Origin: an uncultured Bacilli bacterium
Lineage (GTDB): Bacteria; Bacillota_I; Bacilli_A; RF39; UBA660
Reading direction: 5' to 3'
Assembly: GCA_944351345.1 (NCBI GenBank)
Contig: CALVPO010000019.1
Coordinates: forward strand, 1-17,852
Length of the DNA stretch: 17,852 nt
Position numbers and translations under genes: made by a program. Within the stretch, counting starts at the first letter, position 1. The number at the start of each line of letters is the position of its first letter. Of the stretch, positions 1 to 8,005 are shown piece by piece. The notes under the pieces were generated by a model that had not been told where the DNA came from, did not search any database, and saw nothing but the letters and a program-made list of their open reading frames with translations.

Positions 1-15
1 TTATATTTATTAATA

Positions 16-44
16 ATTTTAGGTCGTTGTTTTTATTTTGTCAA
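16..44 (-). promoter_or_regulatory. Sigma-A-type promoter reading out of the left edge
   Basis: On the minus strand a perfect TTGACA (44-39) is followed by a 17-bp spacer and TAAAAT (21-16). The transcription start would fall within the first bases of the window, so the gene it serves lies to the left. A second possible start is the extended -10 TGATATAAT at 98-90, with no good -35. Positions 1-131 hold no gene that I can see. Confidence 0.65.
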
Positions 45-131
45 ATTGTAAGATTTATTTTTGAAAAATCCCTTATATTATACATGAATATTATATCATA
101 AACTTAAAAATATTTATAGTAATTTTAATTA

Positions 132-578
132 TTATTTATTTTTGATAACCTCTACTTTTACTTTTTCTCCTCTTCTACATTTTACTTCAAATTTATTATT
201 ACAAACGGGACATTTACATGTATGTGTTCCTTTTTTGAGAGGAAGTCTTAATACTTTTTTACATTTAGGACATTTTTTATAAATATGAGTATTACGATCT
301 TGCCATTTTCTTTTTATTAGAGTTATTTTATTTTTTAATTTTCTTTTTTGTTTTAAGTATACATTATTTTCATGTCGTCTTTTAGTTATATTTTTAGATA
401 ATGATCTGTATATTATTATAACTATTAGTAAAAATTCTATTAGGGTTAAAATTCTATTATTTAGAAAAATATTTATGATAGATAAAATAATACATAATAT
501 TAATCCTACTTTGTATAGCTCATCTATACCATTTCTTCCATACATAAATTTATATAATTTGTAAATAAACTTTTGCAT
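132..578 (-). CDS. Membrane protein with C-terminal zinc ribbon
   Basis: A 148-residue protein of unknown function. Residues about 24-58 form two closely spaced hydrophobic helices. A strongly basic linker (about 60-92) follows. The C-terminal domain carries Cys103-x2-Cys106 and Cys123-x2-Cys126, the spacing of a rubredoxin-like zinc ribbon, with extra Cys121 and Cys134 and a positively charged tail. The fold suggests a membrane-anchored protein with a cytoplasmic zinc knuckle; small proteins of this design occur in Firmicutes but I know no assigned role. The ATG is preceded by GAGGAA at a good distance, which supports the start. It lies 80 bp downstream of tag on the same strand, separated by a 15-bp inverted repeat, so it may be co-transcribed or separately controlled. 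Coding status is well supported; function is not. Confidence 0.8.
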   Translation of the reverse strand: MQKFIYKLYKFMYGRNGIDELYKVGLILCIILSIINIFLNNRILTLIEFLLIVIIIYRSLSKNITKRRHENNVYLKQKRKLKNKITLIKRKWQDRNTHIYKKCPKCKKVLRLPLKKGTHTCKCPVCNNKFEVKCRRGEKVKVEVIKNK

Positions 579-592
579 TTTTCCTCACTTTC

Positions 593-662
593 TTAATATA
601 AAATACTTATCTTTTCACTCCTTAGGTATATTTTAACATATATTTTTAGTATTTTATATTAA
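593..662. repeat. 15-bp AT-only inverted repeat, 40-bp loop
   Basis: The arms 593-607 and 648-662 are perfect reverse complements (TTAATATAAAATACT and its complement). One arm covers the tag stop codon and the other ends just before the ribosome binding site of the zinc-ribbon gene. It could form a hairpin in the tag-side transcript. There is no T-run after the stem, so it is not a typical terminator. In sequence this AT-rich, chance is not excluded. Confidence 0.5.
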
Positions 663-1207
663 ATATTATATTTAAAGCAATTTAATTCATGATCATTAAT
701 TATTCCTATAGCTTGGAGATATGAATATATAGTAATTGAACCTACAAATTTCATTCCTCTTTTTTTTAAATCGTTGCTTATTGTATTAGATAAAGGGCTA
801 GTAGTTTTAAAAGAATCGTTTGTATTTTTTATTATTTTTCCATTAGTAAAATGCCAAATATAGTTGGAAAATGAGCCATATTCTTTTTTTATTTTCAAGA
901 ATATTTTTGCGTTATTTATTGTTGCTTCTATTTTTCTTCTATTTCTAATAATATTTTTATTAGATAGTAGTTCGTTTGTTTTTGCTTTATCATATTTAAT
1001 AATTATATTAGGATTATAATTATCAAAAGCTTCTTTAAAATAATCCCTTTTATTTAATATACATTCCCATGATAGACCTGCTTGAAATGTTTCAAGTAAT
1101 AACATTTCAAATAGTTTTTTATCATCATATACAGGTACTCCCCATTCTTTATCATGATATTCTATATAATTCTTATTATTTAAATTTACCCATTTACAAC
1201 GATTCAT
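659..1207 (-). CDS. tag: DNA-3-methyladenine glycosylase I
   Basis: Tag is a base-excision repair glycosylase of the helix-hairpin-helix superfamily that removes 3-methyladenine from alkylated DNA in the cytoplasm. The 182-residue length matches the E. coli enzyme (187). The zinc-snap ligands Cys4, His18, His173 and Cys177 are all present, as are the base-pocket residues Tyr17, Glu39 and Trp47 in the conserved LLLETFQAGLSW stretch. The C-terminal KRGMKFVGS and NDHELNC motifs are diagnostic. The start ATG overlaps the stop of the preceding gene by four bases (ATGA), and its AAGGAG ribosome binding site lies inside the last codons of that gene, so the two are probably translationally coupled. 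All key residues are intact and activity is expected. Confidence 0.96.
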   Translation of the reverse strand: MNRCKWVNLNNKNYIEYHDKEWGVPVYDDKKLFEMLLLETFQAGLSWECILNKRDYFKEAFDNYNPNIIIKYDKAKTNELLSNKNIIRNRRKIEATINNAKIFLKIKKEYGSFSNYIWHFTNGKIIKNTNDSFKTTSPLSNTISNDLKKRGMKFVGSITIYSYLQAIGIINDHELNCFKYNI

Positions 1208-1569
1208 TTTTGATACTCCTTGGGATGCTTTGGTAATAAAATTAGGTTCATAGCACTTATTTCTTCATTTTGAGTTTTATTATATTCAGCTATTCTTTTT
1301 AGATAGAAGTCAAATAAGATATCTAAAGATTTTATTCCTATTATAATATCAAGGGGAATCGTATCTCTATATAAATTATATATATTAGAATAAAAATCAT
1401 ATGCATCTCGATAGCCTAATGAATCCCAACTATCATCTATATAATAAGCTTTATCTGTAGTATCTACATTACCATATATTATATTAAAAGCATCTTCTTT
1501 ACCATTATTAAAACCAGATTTATAATAATAGAAAAAGTCTGAATAAATTATTTTTATATCATTATCCAT
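1204..1569 (-). CDS. Hypothetical protein coupled to tag
   Basis: A 121-residue soluble protein that I do not recognise. It is acidic and rich in Tyr, Phe and Asp. Two similar segments, YYKSGFNNGKEDAFNI near residues 15-30 and LGYRDAYDFYSN near 51-62, look like a degenerate pair of helical repeats with a Gly-(x)n-Asp-Ala-(Tyr/Phe) core. No signal peptide, membrane helix or catalytic motif is evident. The ATG has a GAGG ribosome binding site. An extended -10 element lies upstream (1609-1601). Its stop overlaps the tag start, so it heads a probable two-gene unit with tag; a link to alkylation repair is conjecture from position alone. Confidence 0.72.
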   Translation of the reverse strand: MDNDIKIIYSDFFYYYKSGFNNGKEDAFNIIYGNVDTTDKAYYIDDSWDSLGYRDAYDFYSNIYNLYRDTIPLDIIIGIKSLDILFDFYLKRIAEYNKTQNEEISAMNLILLPKHPKEYQK

Positions 1570-1581
1570 AATACGCCTCTT

Positions 1582-1629
1582 TTCAAAAATATTTTAGTAT
1601 ATATTATCACAAATCAAAATATTTTTGAA
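1582..1629. repeat. 14-bp AT-rich inverted repeat with promoter in its loop
   Basis: The arms 1582-1595 (TTCAAAAATATTTT) and 1616-1629 are perfect reverse complements around a 20-bp loop. On the minus strand the loop contains TGATAATAT (1609-1601), a possible extended -10 for the 121-codon gene. The repeat lies directly after the zupT stop (1641), so it could act as an operator, a weak terminator, or both. Confidence 0.5.
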
Positions 1630-1640
1630 GTTTTTTATTA

Positions 1641-2393
1641 TTAAAATGTAAATTTTAATAGCATAAATATAATTCCTATTATAAAAAAATTTCTAGTAAC
1701 ATTAGTTTGATTATATTTTAAAGAAGTTGGTAGTAGTTCTGTTAGAGATATTTGTATCATTATTCCTGCTATTAGAGAAAATAATAATCCTAATATAGTA
1801 TTATTTATAAATGGTGATAAAAAAAGATAAGTTATTATTGCTCCTAGTGGCTCTGATAAAGCAGATACTAGAGTATAGCCAAATGCTTTAAACTTACTTT
1901 TGGTGGCATAATATATAGGAACGCTTATAGATATTCCTTCTGGTATATTATGAATAGCTATAGCTAATGTTAATGATATGCCTAAATTTATGTTTTTTGT
2001 TGTTGATATAAAAGTTGCTATACCTTCTGGTACGTTATGAATTATTATAGCTAACATAGATATTATTCCTACTTTATAAAGATTATTATTAGTTGTTTTT
2101 GTTACGTCTGGAATAGTTTTAGATATTAGCATAGATATAATTATTCCTATAACTATAAATAAAAATGATAATATAACTGTGAAAAAATTTGATAGATTAT
2201 GTTCTAACATATTTAATGATTCTGGTATTAAGTCTGTAATAGATACACAAAGCATTACTCCTGCTGCAAAAGCAAGAGATGCACATATGATATTATTTTC
2301 AGATTTTAATTTTAAGAAAATAGGTAATGTTCCTATTAAAGTTGATAATCCTGCTATTATGGTTAATAAAAAAGCTATATTTATATTATTCAT
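1641..2393 (-). CDS. zupT: ZIP-family metal transporter (ZupT-like)
   Basis: An integral membrane importer of divalent metals such as zinc, iron or manganese; the metal actually carried cannot be read from sequence. The 250 residues contain about eight hydrophobic helices, as in E. coli ZupT (257). The two signature metal-site motifs are intact: HNVPEG at residues 119-124 and HNIPEG at 148-153, followed by Glu181 in the ALSEPLGA segment, equivalent to the conserved Glu of the next helix. A short loop rich in Thr and Asn (about 97-105) replaces the His-rich cytoplasmic loop of many ZIP proteins. The ATG is preceded by GGTGAT. An AT-rich inverted repeat at 2404-2426, between the gene and any upstream promoter, is a candidate metal-regulator site. 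Confidence 0.92.
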   Translation of the reverse strand: MNNINIAFLLTIIAGLSTLIGTLPIFLKLKSENNIICASLAFAAGVMLCVSITDLIPESLNMLEHNLSNFFTVILSFLFIVIGIIISMLISKTIPDVTKTTNNNLYKVGIISMLAIIIHNVPEGIATFISTTKNINLGISLTLAIAIHNIPEGISISVPIYYATKSKFKAFGYTLVSALSEPLGAIITYLFLSPFINNTILGLLFSLIAGIMIQISLTELLPTSLKYNQTNVTRNFFIIGIIFMLLKFTF

Positions 2394-2403
2394 ATAATCA
2401 CCA

Positions 2404-2426
2404 ATAAATTATATGTAATAATTTAT
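2404..2426. promoter_or_regulatory. Candidate operator before zupT
   Basis: A perfect 9-5-9 inverted repeat, ATAAATTAT and its complement, lies 10 bp upstream of the zupT ATG. It overlaps a TATAAT on the minus strand, so a bound protein would block the promoter. The size fits a Fur, Zur or MntR-type site, but the sequence does not match their consensus closely. This is an inference from position. Confidence 0.35.
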
Positions 2427-2461
2427 AACTTTATTTTAATATTTATTACTGGATAGAAATT

Positions 2462-2498
2462 ATAATAAAAAGCAACCTATTTCTAATAAGTCGCTTTT
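2462..2498 (-). terminator. Intrinsic terminator of pflB-pflA
   Basis: On the minus strand AGCGACTTA (2495-2487) pairs with TAGGTTGCT (2479-2471), nine pairs including two G-U, around a 7-base loop, followed by TTTTTATTATA. It starts just past the pflA stop. The ACTTATTAG motif recurs in the terminator regions near 6130 and 11250. Confidence 0.85.
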
Positions 2499-2500
2499 AT

Positions 2501-3235
2501 TTATCTTATATTTTTATTTATTTTCTTATATTTAGTTATAAATTTATTATATAGTTCTTGACACTTATCTTTATCCATCTCTGGTAAATCTTTATATGGA
2601 TTAATAATACCTAATTTTTCATATTTTTCACTACCTAATTTGTGATAAGGTAAAAAGTCTACTCTTTCAATATTTTTTATTTTTTTTAAAGTTTCTAGTA
2701 AACTATCCATGTATTCATCGTTATCCATGAGTCCTGGTACTATTACTTGTCTTATCCAAACTTTGTTTCCCATTTTATTTAATACTTTTATGAATTCTAA
2801 ACTATCATCTATAGAATGAGATGTCAATTTTAGATAATTATCTTTATCTGTATGTTTTATATCAAGAAGTACTAAATCTACATATTTTAGTATTTCTTCA
2901 TAGTTGCCATTTCCTACACCAGAAGTATCTAGGGCTATATGAATATTTTCTTTTTTTAAAATTTTAGAGACTTCTATTATAAAGTCACTCTGAAGTAGTG
3001 GCTCTCCCCCTGAGAATGTTACGCCGCCACTATTTCTTTTAAAATAAGGTTTATTTCTTAATATTTTTTTTGCTAATTCCATTGGTGTATAATTATATTT
3101 TCCCATCTTCCACATTTCAGGATTATGGCAATATTTACATCTTAATTTACATCCTAAAAGAAATACTACTGTTCTTATTCCAGGACCATCAACTAATCCA
3201 AATGTTTCTATTGAATCAACTGCGCCTTTTATCAT
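2501..3235 (-). CDS. pflA: Pyruvate formate-lyase activating enzyme
   Basis: A radical-SAM activase that binds a [4Fe-4S] cluster and S-adenosylmethionine and abstracts a hydrogen from the glycyl-radical site of PflB, switching it on under anaerobic conditions. The 244 residues are typical (E. coli 246). The cluster motif is Cys29-x3-Cys33-x2-Cys36 in GCKLRCKYCHNPE, and the SAM-binding GGE motif lies at about 77-79 in VTFSGGEPLL. The N-terminal ETFGLVDGPGIRTVVF is characteristic of PflA. There are no extra ferredoxin-type Cys clusters, so it belongs to the PflA group rather than the longer glycyl-radical activases. Its ATG overlaps the pflB stop by one base (TAATG), implying coupled translation. 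A strong terminator follows. Confidence 0.96.
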   Translation of the reverse strand: MIKGAVDSIETFGLVDGPGIRTVVFLLGCKLRCKYCHNPEMWKMGKYNYTPMELAKKILRNKPYFKRNSGGVTFSGGEPLLQSDFIIEVSKILKKENIHIALDTSGVGNGNYEEILKYVDLVLLDIKHTDKDNYLKLTSHSIDDSLEFIKVLNKMGNKVWIRQVIVPGLMDNDEYMDSLLETLKKIKNIERVDFLPYHKLGSEKYEKLGIINPYKDLPEMDKDKCQELYNKFITKYKKINKNIR

Positions 3236-5478
3236 TACATCTTCTCATGGAATGTTCTTGCTATTACTTCTTCTTGTTGTTTTCTTGTTAATCTATTGAA
3301 TCTTACAGAATAGCCTGATACTCTAATAGTTAGAAGTGGATATTTATCTGGATTGTTCATAGCATCTATTAAGGTTTCTCTGTTTAGAACATTTACATTT
3401 AAGTGGTGAGCTCCTTGTTCAAAATATCCATCCATAAGTCCAACTAAATTTTCTACTCTATTTTCCATATCTGTACCTAAAGCACTTGGAACAATTGAGA
3501 AAGTATTAGATATTCCATCTTTACAGCAGCAAGCATAATCTAGTTTTGCTACACTATTTAAACTTGCTATTGCCCCACTTTCATCTCTACCATGCATTGG
3601 ATTAGCTCCTGGTGCAAATGGAACGCCTGCTTTTCTACCATCTGGAGTTGAACCTGTTTTAGAGCCGTATACAACATTTGATGTAATTGTAAGTACTGAC
3701 ATAGTTGGCTCAGCATCGCGATAACATTTATGTTTTTTTAATTCAGAGAAAATTTTTGCTAGTATTTCTTTAGCGATATTATCTACTCTATCGTCATCAT
3801 TACCATATTTTGGATAATCACCTGTTATTTCAAAATCAGTAGTAATACCATTTTCATCTCTAATTGGTTTAACTTTAGCATATTTTATAGCTGAAAGAGA
3901 ATCGGCTGCTACTGATAATCCCGCTACACCATAAGCCATATATCTATGTACATTTGTATCATGAAGAGCCATTTGGCCTGCTTCATATGCATATTTATCG
4001 TGCATATAATGAATTATGTTCATAGCATCACTATAAACATCAGCAACTTTTTCAAGTACTTTAAAATATGAAGCTTTTACTTTTTCATAGTCTAAGATTT
4101 CATCATCCATCTTATCTATTCCTTTAAGAACTAGTTGATGTTTCATTTCATCAACACCACCGTTTATAGCATATAAAAGTGATTTTGCTAAATTACAGCG
4201 GGCTCCAAAAAATTGCATATCTTTACCAACACGCATTGCTGAAACACAACAAGCTATAGCATAATCATCACCATAAACTGGTCTCATTATATCATCATTT
4301 TCATATTGAATAGCATCTGTTTTAATACTCATTCTAGCACAATACTTTTTCCAATTTTCTGGTAGTTTTGTACTCCATAACACAGTCATATTAGGTTCTG
4401 GTGCTGGATCTAGGTTTGTTAATGTATGTAAAATACGAAATGATGTTTTAGTAACCATACTTTTTGTTGGATTGCCATTTTTGTCAGCCTCCATACCACC
4501 TAATGAACATGTTACCCAAGTAGGATCTCCTGAGAATAATTCATCATATTCTGGTGTTCTTAAGTGCCTTGCAATTCTTAATTTTATTACAAATTGATCT
4601 ATTAATTCTTGGGCATTGCTTTCTGTTATTAAACCATTTTTTAAATCTCTTTCTATATATATATCAAGAAAAGCATCAACTCTACCCAAACTCATTGCTG
4701 CACCATTATTTTCTTTTATTGCAGCTAAATAACCAAAATAAGTCCACTGTACAGCTTCTTTAGCGTTAGCAGCTGGTCTACTAATATCATAGCCATATTT
4801 TGCTGCCATTTTTTTCATTTCATCAAGAGCTCTATACTGCATAGAAATCTCTTCTCTTTCTCTGATTAGTTTATCAGTCATTCTACCTAATTTTTTATCC
4901 CAATCACGTTTTTTTTGTTCCATTAAATAATCAATACCATATAGGGCAATACGACGATAGTCACCTATAATTCTACCCCTACCATAAGCATCAGGAAGAC
5001 CAGTTAATAATCCTACGTGTCTTGCAATTCTAATATCTTCTGTATAAGCATCAAAAACTCCTTGATTGTGACTTTTTCTAAATTCATTAAAATATTTATC
5101 TACAACAGGATTTAATTTATAACCATAAGCATCTAATTCTTGATATACCATACGTATACCACCGTATGGATTAACCATTCTTTTAAGTGGAGCATCTGTT
5201 TGAAGTCCAACTATTACCTCATTATCTTTATCTATATATCCAGCCTCAAAGTTATTAATACCAGACATATGATCAACATCAATATCTAATACATGTTTTT
5301 TTAATTCTTCTTTTAATAGTTCTGTACATTTTCCCCAAACTTTATCAGTTTTTGTTGTTGTTTTCTCTAAGAATGATTCATCTCCATCATAAGATGTATA
5401 GTTATTTTTAATAAAGTCTTTTACATCAACTCTATTACACCAACTACCACCCTTAAATCCTTTCCATTGTTCTTTCAC
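3235..5478 (-). CDS. pflB: Formate acetyltransferase (pyruvate formate-lyase)
   Basis: A cytoplasmic glycyl-radical enzyme converting pyruvate and CoA to acetyl-CoA and formate, central to anaerobic fermentation. It is 747 residues (E. coli PflB 760). The catalytic pair Cys410-Cys411 sits in IACCVSAMRVG, and the C-terminal glycyl-radical loop is RVSGYSVRF with Gly722 as the radical site. Conserved stretches such as YGRGRIIGDYRR, GSTPDGRKAGVPFAPGANP and HHLNVNV separate it from diol dehydratases and other glycyl-radical enzymes. Translation starts at GTG, not ATG: AGGAGG lies 10 bases upstream and no closer in-frame ATG fits. It overlaps pflA by one base. The promoter overlaps a 12-bp inverted repeat, so transcription is probably regulated. 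The upstream neighbours are Hpt and histidine-kinase genes. Confidence 0.98.
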   Translation of the reverse strand: MKEQWKGFKGGSWCNRVDVKDFIKNNYTSYDGDESFLEKTTTKTDKVWGKCTELLKEELKKHVLDIDVDHMSGINNFEAGYIDKDNEVIVGLQTDAPLKRMVNPYGGIRMVYQELDAYGYKLNPVVDKYFNEFRKSHNQGVFDAYTEDIRIARHVGLLTGLPDAYGRGRIIGDYRRIALYGIDYLMEQKKRDWDKKLGRMTDKLIREREEISMQYRALDEMKKMAAKYGYDISRPAANAKEAVQWTYFGYLAAIKENNGAAMSLGRVDAFLDIYIERDLKNGLITESNAQELIDQFVIKLRIARHLRTPEYDELFSGDPTWVTCSLGGMEADKNGNPTKSMVTKTSFRILHTLTNLDPAPEPNMTVLWSTKLPENWKKYCARMSIKTDAIQYENDDIMRPVYGDDYAIACCVSAMRVGKDMQFFGARCNLAKSLLYAINGGVDEMKHQLVLKGIDKMDDEILDYEKVKASYFKVLEKVADVYSDAMNIIHYMHDKYAYEAGQMALHDTNVHRYMAYGVAGLSVAADSLSAIKYAKVKPIRDENGITTDFEITGDYPKYGNDDDRVDNIAKEILAKIFSELKKHKCYRDAEPTMSVLTITSNVVYGSKTGSTPDGRKAGVPFAPGANPMHGRDESGAIASLNSVAKLDYACCCKDGISNTFSIVPSALGTDMENRVENLVGLMDGYFEQGAHHLNVNVLNRETLIDAMNNPDKYPLLTIRVSGYSVRFNRLTRKQQEEVIARTFHEKM

Positions 5479-5501
5479 TTTATCAATCCTCCTACTAGTT
5501 T

Positions 5502-5531
5502 ATTTTAACACAAATCAGAAAAAATATTAAC
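5502..5531 (-). promoter_or_regulatory. Promoter of pflB-pflA
   Basis: An extended -10 TGTTAAAAT (5510-5502) is preceded by an 18-bp spacer and TTAATA (5531-5526), four of six -35 matches. The -35 lies in one arm of the inverted repeat 5520-5559, which makes that repeat a candidate operator. Confidence 0.5.
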
Positions 5532-5559
5532 TAATAAAATTACTAATTAATATTTTTTA
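5520..5559. repeat. 12-bp inverted repeat between hpt and pflB
   Basis: The arms 5520-5531 (AAAAAATATTAA) and 5548-5559 are perfect complements around a 16-bp loop. In minus-strand RNA the second arm ends in a U-run, so it may terminate the hpt transcript. It also overlaps the pflB -35. Either role is possible, and low sequence complexity weakens the case. Confidence 0.5.
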
Positions 5560-5572
5560 CATGTACTTGACA

Positions 5573-5929
5573 TCAGCTATTTAAGTATTCATTAATTACT
5601 TTATAAACTCTATTTGCTTCTGTTATTAACTCAGAATAATTATTGTTTATATAATCTATATCTCCATCTTGACTTTTTAGTTGATGATTAAGTGCTAAGT
5701 CTGCTAATTTTGTAAATCCTAAGTACTTAGAATCTCCTTTCATAGCATGAACTTCTATTGCATAGTTTTCCATATCACTAGTATTTTTATATTTCTCTAT
5801 TTTTGATAATCTTTCTTTAAAATTATCTGCAAATTCTTTTAATATATCATTATAGGTATCAATATCTCCTAATATTTCTATACCGCTTGAGACATTTATA
5901 TCATTATTTTTTAAAATATTTATGTCCAT
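5573..5929 (-). CDS. Free-standing histidine phosphotransfer (Hpt) protein
   Basis: A 118-residue Hpt domain that would shuttle phosphate between receiver domains in a phosphorelay in the cytoplasm. The phosphorylated residue is His61 in the signature HAMKGDSKYLG, in which the Lys and Gly three and four residues after the His are the conserved positions, within an expected four-helix bundle. No other domain is present. The ATG is preceded by AGGAGG. It lies 216 bp downstream of a hybrid histidine kinase on the same strand and 94 bp upstream of pflB. The natural reading is a kinase-receiver-Hpt chain, with the final response regulator encoded elsewhere. A role in controlling pflBA is inferred from position only. 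Confidence 0.9.
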   Translation of the reverse strand: MDINILKNNDINVSSGIEILGDIDTYNDILKEFADNFKERLSKIEKYKNTSDMENYAIEVHAMKGDSKYLGFTKLADLALNHQLKSQDGDIDYINNNYSELITEANRVYKVINEYLNS

Positions 5930-6117
5930 TATTATCCTCCTATCAAGTTAAGTATACAATAATATTAGTTAAAAGGAAATACTTTATTTATAATAATTAT
6001 TCTTTTATAGATATAAATTTTGCTATTTCTTTTATTTCTTCACTAAAATCACCTATAATATCAGATATATCTCTCAAACTATAATTTCACTTAATTTAAA
6101 TTTATATTATATTATAA

Positions 6118-6146
6118 AAAAAATAATTTTTTAACTAATAAGTTAC
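6118..6146 (-). terminator. Probable terminator after the hybrid kinase
   Basis: Immediately after the TAG stop, minus-strand TAACTTATTAGTTA can fold into a 5-bp stem, followed by A/T sequence with a run of eight T. The stem is weak. A 19-bp element here (6128-6146) is identical to one at 11244-11262, which also precedes a T-run. Confidence 0.5.
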
Positions 6147-7948
6147 TACTTTTTTATGAATTTTCTTAATACCCTATCTAACTCATATCTATCAATTGGC
6201 TTAGCTAGATAATCATCAAATCCTATATTTAAATATTTGCTTTTTTCTCCTGCTAAAGCATTAGCAGTTAAAACAACTACTGGTATATAAAATCCATCTA
6301 TTCTTTCTAATTTTTTTAAAATATCTAAAGTTTCAGTTCCACTCATTTTAGGCATTAAATCATCCATTAAAATCAAATCAAAATTTGTATCTTTATCTAA
6401 TAAGTCTAAACATTCTTGACCACTAAACACCTCTTCTACTTCTACGTTATATGGTTCTAGTAATTTATAAGCAACCTTAATATTAAGCTTATTATCGTCG
6501 ACTATTAATATTCTTTTGCCTTTACTATCGAAAGGTTTAATACTTTTCTTTTTTACTTTTTTAGTAACTTCTGCATTACTAACCATTTTTTGATCAATGA
6601 TAATTGATACTTCTGTACCCTTGCCATAGATACTATTAATATCTATTTTACCATTCATTAATTCTAATAATTTCTTTGCTATTATTAACCCTAATTTTTC
6701 ACTATCATTATTTTCTATTTTTTTATCTTCATTAAAAATATTAGTTATTTCTTCTTTCTTCATACCAATTCCTGTGTCTTTAATTGATATTTTTAAACGA
6801 CACATAAGTCTAGATTTAACAACATCTACATCTAAACTTATTTCACCTTTTTCTGTATATTTTATTGAGTTATTAATAATATTAAGAAGTATTTGTTCTA
6901 ATTTAGCTTGATCACCAAATAATACTTCTGGAGTATCTTTATCTATATTAGATACAAACTTTATATTTTTATTTTTTATTCTAGAATTAGCTATATTAAT
7001 TACATTTTCAAACATTTCACTGACATTATAATCTTCTAATATTAGTTCTAGTTTTCCATTATCAATAGTTGCAATATCTATAAGTCCATCAATTATTTCT
7101 GTTAATTCTTTTGATGCTATTCTTATGTCTTTAGCATCTTCTTTCATACTATTAATATCATTACTATCTATTAATACTTGACTAAAACCATCTATAACAT
7201 TTATAGGAGTTCTAATTTCATGAGACAAATTAGACAAAAATTTAACTTTATCTAAATTAGTTTTTCTAGAGTAATTTTTTTCTAATATTAATCTTTGGTT
7301 TTCTTTTATCCAAATGTTTTCTATCCCTAAATATATGATAAAGATAATAATAACTGGTGTAAAGTTAATAATAGTAGCATTTATAAATATAAAATTCATA
7401 ATAGTTAATAAAATATTTGTAATAAATATAATAAGTAAATTTTTTTTATTACTTTTACTTATTATGTTTCTACCAATTATCATTAATATAGCATCTAAAA
7501 TTATATAAGTAAAATATAGGCCATATGCAAAAATTACAGATGTTCCAAATATTAAATTATCATTTAAGTTAATATCTAGCATAAAAGTAAGAATAAAGGT
7601 AACTATATTAATTAAAATAATACTATATTTTAGTCCTTGCATTTTTTTATCTATAATGCTATCTTTAGTGCTATATTTATCTTCTATTAATACAGAAAAA
7701 TAATAACTAAATAGTAAAGATGCAAATAGTATAATAGATACTAAGTATAGTTTTTGAAAGATAAATATATTTAATGATGCTTTTGTTGCTATAAAATTAG
7801 CTATATAAAGAAGTTGCATTATGTATGCGGTTATCATTATCCCATTAAAAATATTACTTTGTGGTCTACTAGCAATATTTTTTGAATAATAAATAAATAT
7901 TAATATAAATAAAACCAATAACCCTAATAAATCAAAATTAAATATCAT
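6146..7948 (-). CDS. 7-TM hybrid sensor histidine kinase/response regulator
   Basis: A membrane sensor that would autophosphorylate and pass phosphate to its own receiver domain. From the chosen ATG it is 600 residues. About seven hydrophobic helices fill residues 5-215 with no large external domain, so the signal is probably sensed in or near the membrane. A HisKA domain follows with His243 in LSHEIRTPIN. Then comes an HATPase domain with Asn360 (N box), DTGIGM at 391-396 (G1) and YGKGTEV (G2), and a C-terminal receiver with phospho-acceptor Asp529 in MDDLMPKM, Thr561 and Lys583. The start is the ATG at 7948 because GGAG lies nine bases upstream; an in-frame TTG three codons earlier would have no spacing. 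It lacks an Hpt domain, which the small downstream gene can supply. No output regulator is in the window. Confidence 0.93.
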   Translation of the reverse strand: MIFNFDLLGLLVLFILIFIYYSKNIASRPQSNIFNGIMITAYIMQLLYIANFIATKASLNIFIFQKLYLVSIILFASLLFSYYFSVLIEDKYSTKDSIIDKKMQGLKYSIILINIVTFILTFMLDINLNDNLIFGTSVIFAYGLYFTYIILDAILMIIGRNIISKSNKKNLLIIFITNILLTIMNFIFINATIINFTPVIIIFIIYLGIENIWIKENQRLILEKNYSRKTNLDKVKFLSNLSHEIRTPINVIDGFSQVLIDSNDINSMKEDAKDIRIASKELTEIIDGLIDIATIDNGKLELILEDYNVSEMFENVINIANSRIKNKNIKFVSNIDKDTPEVLFGDQAKLEQILLNIINNSIKYTEKGEISLDVDVVKSRLMCRLKISIKDTGIGMKKEEITNIFNEDKKIENNDSEKLGLIIAKKLLELMNGKIDINSIYGKGTEVSIIIDQKMVSNAEVTKKVKKKSIKPFDSKGKRILIVDDNKLNIKVAYKLLEPYNVEVEEVFSGQECLDLLDKDTNFDLILMDDLMPKMSGTETLDILKKLERIDGFYIPVVVLTANALAGEKSKYLNIGFDDYLAKPIDRYELDRVLRKFIKK

Positions 7949-7974
7949 TATTATCAACTCCGTATCTTAGAATC

Positions 7975-8003
7975 ATTATATCAAAAAAAAAGAGAAATGT
8001 ATA
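7975..8003 (-). promoter_or_regulatory. Promoter of the hybrid kinase gene
   Basis: TATACA (8003-7998), a 17-bp spacer containing nine T, and TATAAT (7980-7975) lie 27 bp before the kinase ATG. The -35 matches consensus at four of six positions. The T-run may also end the spoIVFB transcript, whose stop is at 8006. Confidence 0.55.
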
Positions 8004-8005
8004 TA

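Noticed and set aside
3070..3291. Plus-strand open frames lying inside pflB, pflA, the kinase, the activase and other minus-strand genes
   Set aside because: They are mirror frames of well-conserved genes, with no ribosome binding sites and low-complexity translations rich in Leu, Ile, Phe and Tyr.
5997..6077. A 26-codon minus-strand frame (TTG start) between the kinase and Hpt genes, with a helical, Glu/Ile-rich translation
   Set aside because: It has no ribosome binding site, no ATG, and stops close upstream in all readings. It may be a trace of an older gene end, but support is too thin to call.
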